Positions 15,238 through 17,420 of a stretch of DNA of 17,420 nt are shown here, piece after piece (position 1 is the first letter of the stretch; each line of letters begins with the position of its first letter). Position numbers and translations under genes: made by a program. Origin of the DNA: an uncultured Gammaproteobacteria bacterium (GTDB lineage Bacteria > Pseudomonadota > Gammaproteobacteria > Pseudomonadales > Azotimanducaceae_A); contig CAJWGQ010000042.1 of assembly GCA_913041025.1 (NCBI GenBank), forward strand, positions 1-17,420, written 5' to 3'. The notes beneath the pieces were generated by a model. It was not told where the DNA came from. It saw only the letters and a program-made list of their open reading frames with translations, and searched no databases.

Positions 15238-16673
15238 CTATCTTTAATTCGATCTACAATTTCACTGGTAGATAGATCTTCAACTAAAGTCAAAACATTC
15301 ACAGAACCACCGTAGCCCCTAACAAAGTCTCCACCAACCACTCGCTCCTCACTGTAATCACCGCCTTTGACCAACACGTCTGGTTTTATCTCCTCGAGGA
15401 GGCGCTCTGGAGTATCTTCATCGAACCCCACAACCCAATCAACCGCGCCTAACCCCGAAATGACCAGAGCCCTGGATTCATACTTAACAATAGGTCGTCC
15501 AAGTCCTTTCAAGCGGCTTACCGATTCGTCTTTATTTAGCGCTACGATTAATCTGTCACCCAACTTAGCAGCTTCCTCGAGATAAGTTACGTGACCCGCA
15601 TGAAGAATATCAAAACAACCGTTTGTAAAAACAATTCTCTGACCAGACTCCTTCGCCTCTTTCACCATATCAATTAAAGTGTGTTTATCCACCACACCTC
15701 GCCCGATCGTCATGAGCTTTAGACCGCTTTCGAGCTCTGGCGCTGATATAGGAGCTGTTCCAAGCTTTCCTATAACTAAGCTCGAGGCAAGGTTTGCAAG
15801 CTCTGACAACTGATGAACGCTAATTCCGAGCGCCAACCCCAAACCCATGACAGCTGCTGAGGTATCCCCAGCACCAGTCACGTCAAAAACATCGACTGGC
15901 CTTGCAGGAATATGACGGCTACTGCTCGCGTCGTTAATACTCATTCCCTCACCACCTAGCGTGATGATAATGTTTTTGATATCTAGCTCATCGCAAATGC
16001 GTCTCGCAACTTCTGGAAATCCTGTCTTTTCCAACCCAACGAAGTCAGCAAATTCCTTTTCGTTGGGTTTAACAATATCGCTGTTCTTATATTCACTTAA
16101 AGGCTTGGCTTTCGGATCAACTAACACAGGTACACCATTTAAGTTTGCAGCCGTGATCAGCGCTTGAGGCTCCTGTAAAACTCCTTTGTCATAGTCTTCC
16201 AAGATCAGGACCTGAGCTTCTTTCAGATACTTTTCCACCCGATTCAAGAGTAGTGCTAGCCGCTCGCTTTCACCAATCTGAGGTGGCTGCTCCTCGAAAT
16301 CCAGCCTGATCATCTGTTGGCTGTTCGCCAATACTCTGAGTTTCACTGGCGTTCGCCAGTCTTGGAGTTCAATGAACTGACAATTCACCCCGGCAGCCGA
16401 GAGCGATTGACGCAATTGCTCGCCAGCTTCGTCCTGACCAGTAAAGCCAAGCAAAGTACACTTAGCGCCCAAACTTACTACGTTTAGCGCCACATTAGCC
16501 GCTCCACCAGGACGGTATTCTTGTCCAGAGACCACAACAATTGGCACAGGCGCTTCAGGAGAAACCCGATCCGCATCGCCAACCCAATATCTATCAAGCA
16601 TTAGATCGCCGACAACTAGAACGTGAAGTTTTCTAAAATCCTTAACGTCGAACGAATTTGTTTGGTCTTCCAA
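15234..16673 (-). CDS. hldE: Bifunctional heptose-7-phosphate kinase / heptose-1-phosphate adenylyltransferase
   Basis: HldE (RfaE) carries out two steps of ADP-L-glycero-D-manno-heptose synthesis for the LPS inner core. The N-terminal ribokinase-type domain (about 1-320) shows VVGDLMLDRYW, SPEAPVPIV, RPGGAANVALNV, and the ATP/catalytic motif DVTGAGDTSAAV (GAGD 267-270). The C-terminal adenylyltransferase domain (about 345-479) has FTNGCFDILHAGHVTYLEEA with the HxGH-type nucleotide site, LKGLGRPIV, and VKGGDYSEERVVGG. Length (479) matches E. coli HldE (477), so the two domains remain fused. The start is TTG 16671-16673, the only start in frame before the conserved core; GGGA lies about 9 bases upstream. 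A likely promoter is present at 16727-16756. Confidence 0.97.
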   Translation of the reverse strand: MEDQTNSFDVKDFRKLHVLVVGDLMLDRYWVGDADRVSPEAPVPIVVVSGQEYRPGGAANVALNVVSLGAKCTLLGFTGQDEAGEQLRQSLSAAGVNCQFIELQDWRTPVKLRVLANSQQMIRLDFEEQPPQIGESERLALLLNRVEKYLKEAQVLILEDYDKGVLQEPQALITAANLNGVPVLVDPKAKPLSEYKNSDIVKPNEKEFADFVGLEKTGFPEVARRICDELDIKNIIITLGGEGMSINDASSSRHIPARPVDVFDVTGAGDTSAAVMGLGLALGISVHQLSELANLASSLVIGKLGTAPISAPELESGLKLMTIGRGVVDKHTLIDMVKEAKESGQRIVFTNGCFDILHAGHVTYLEEAAKLGDRLIVALNKDESVSRLKGLGRPIVKYESRALVISGLGAVDWVVGFDEDTPERLLEEIKPDVLVKGGDYSEERVVGGDFVRGYGGSVNVLTLVEDLSTSEIVDRIKDS

Positions 16674-16726
16674 CTTATCGGTCCCGCACCAGAAACTCCA
16701 AGAATTCTAGCACGTAGTGCTTTACT

Positions 16727-16756
16727 ATTAGAGTTCTCCTTCGGACCAGCGTTCAA
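16727..16756 (-). promoter_or_regulatory. Putative sigma70 promoter for hldE
   Basis: On the minus strand TTGAAC (16751-16756, four of six consensus bases) and TCTAAT (16727-16732, five of six) are separated by 18 bases. The element lies in the 100-base gap between hldE and the divergent acyltransferase gene and would give an hldE leader of roughly 45 bases. This is sequence match only, with no start-site evidence. Confidence 0.42.
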
Positions 16757-16773
16757 TAACCGGAAATTCTTTC

Positions 16774-17420
16774 TTGAAACCTATAGAATTAACCATCAAG
16801 GACTTCAAGCCATCCTTATGGCCTGCCTGGCTCGTCGTGGTTATAGGTTATTTATTGGCAAAACTGCCTCTCAAAACCATTGCTTTAATTGGGACAGCAA
16901 TAGGCAAGTTATTTTTCTACGCAAGTCGACGTCGACGGCAGATCACTGAGGTAAACATTAGTTTATGTTTCCCCGAACTCCAAGCCGCTGAACAGACTCA
17001 GCTCGTTAAAAAATGTTTCGTACAGGTCGGTATTGGCTTAATCGAATTACTTGTGCCTTGGCTCAATCCTTCCCGCAACATCTCTCAATTCATTGACGTA
17101 TGTGGCGCAGAAAATTTGAAAACTGCATTGAACGAGAATAAAGGGGTCATCATCGTTGGCGCTCATTTCGCATCACTTGATTTCTTGATTCCAGCCTTGT
17201 GTGCGCAGGGGCCTATAGACTGCATGTATCGGGCGAACCGCAACAGAGTCTGGGAATGGCTTCAAGTCCGAGGCCGACAGAACTTCTTTGGCAGAGTCAT
17301 TGAACGTGAAGAAATGAAGGAAACTATTCGATGCTTAAAAGATGGACGAGCATTGTGGTATGGCGCTGACCAAGACTATGGAGCAAAACATTCGATTTTC
17401 GCCCCTTTTTTCGATATTGA
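16774..17420 (+). CDS. Lipid A biosynthesis acyltransferase, LpxL/HtrB-like (5' part, runs off the window)
   Basis: Predicted to transfer a secondary acyl chain from acyl-ACP to Kdo2-lipid IVA at the inner membrane. The visible 215 residues start with a membrane segment, WPAWLVVVIGYLLAKLP (about 16-32), then KTIALIGTAIGKLFFYASRRRR, NISLCFPEL, and the acyltransferase motif HFASLD (His131, Asp136; HX4D). MYRANRN and WLQVRGRQNFFG follow, and then LWYGADQDYGAKHSIFAPFF, matching WYAPDHDYGPRSSVFVPLF of E. coli LpxL. The start is TTG 16774-16776 with GGA 9 bases upstream; the frame is closed by a TAG at 16729-16731 and no ATG or GTG occurs before the conserved core. Whether it is LpxL, LpxM or LpxP type cannot be decided without the rest. 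It is divergent from hldE and consistent with a lipid A/core neighbourhood. Confidence 0.9.
   Translation, partial: MKPIELTIKDFKPSLWPAWLVVVIGYLLAKLPLKTIALIGTAIGKLFFYASRRRRQITEVNISLCFPELQAAEQTQLVKKCFVQVGIGLIELLVPWLNPSRNISQFIDVCGAENLKTALNENKGVIIVGAHFASLDFLIPALCAQGPIDCMYRANRNRVWEWLQVRGRQNFFGRVIEREEMKETIRCLKDGRALWYGADQDYGAKHSIFAPFFDI

Noticed and set aside
15249..15277. ATCTAC / GTAGAT inverted repeat in the 3' end of hldE
   Set aside because: Short arms inside coding sequence away from the stop; expected by chance in a window of this size.
16623..16949. Plus-strand frame of 108 codons spanning the hldE start and acyltransferase start
   Set aside because: It is a shadow frame; the acyltransferase similarity is in another frame beginning at TTG 16774.

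Overview
The window looks like ordinary chromosome from a gammaproteobacterium with a compact genome and, judged by eye, a modest G+C content. Every confidently recognised gene is a housekeeping or envelope gene of that class: psd, epmA, efp, epmB, serB, parC, parE, yqiB, tolC, waaA, hldE and an lpxL/htrB-type acyltransferase. From memory, the order serB - membrane protein - parC - parE - yqiB - tolC - waaA - FAD oxidoreductase - aldo/keto reductase - hldE resembles a Pseudomonas-type chromosome, with many genes missing in between. The EF-P modification genes, however, are the beta-lysyl (EpmA/EpmB) type and not the rhamnosyl (EarP) type of Pseudomonas. I cannot name the genus. I found no mobile element, CRISPR array, tRNA, rRNA, prophage or defence island.

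Layout. 1-420 is the 3' part of psd (phosphatidylserine decarboxylase, + strand). 417-2866 is an EF-P module: epmA and efp on the minus strand, with epmB divergent on the plus strand. 2884-5305 holds serB (minus) and a divergent two-helix membrane protein of the YtjB/AhpA type (plus). 5323-9494 is parE-parC, the topoisomerase IV operon on the minus strand. 9495-10541 holds yqiB (DUF1249) and non-coding DNA. 10542-12014 is tolC (plus). 11979-13265 is waaA (minus), the Kdo transferase. 13310-15237 is a coupled FAD oxidoreductase / aldo-keto reductase pair (plus). 15234-16673 is hldE (minus), for ADP-heptose synthesis. 16774-17420 is the 5' part of an lpxL/htrB-type lipid A acyltransferase (plus).

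How the genes work together. EpmB makes (R)-beta-lysine and EpmA attaches it to Lys34 of EF-P, which relieves ribosome stalling at polyproline stretches. WaaA, HldE and the acyltransferase supply steps of lipid A-Kdo-heptose synthesis, Psd makes phosphatidylethanolamine, and TolC is the outer-membrane exit duct. ParC and ParE decatenate chromosomes.

The most interesting details are small in scale. The conserved epmA reading frame continues in frame straight after the efp TGA and has no ATG, GTG or TTG where the protein should begin. EpmA is also shortened internally. Inverted repeats sit on two overlapping tail-to-tail gene junctions and upstream of tolC. ParC has Ala at the quinolone-contact serine. 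Non-ATG starts, mostly TTG, are unusually common. I did not find a new multi-gene system; the least understood genes are the FAD/AKR pair and the YtjB-like membrane protein.
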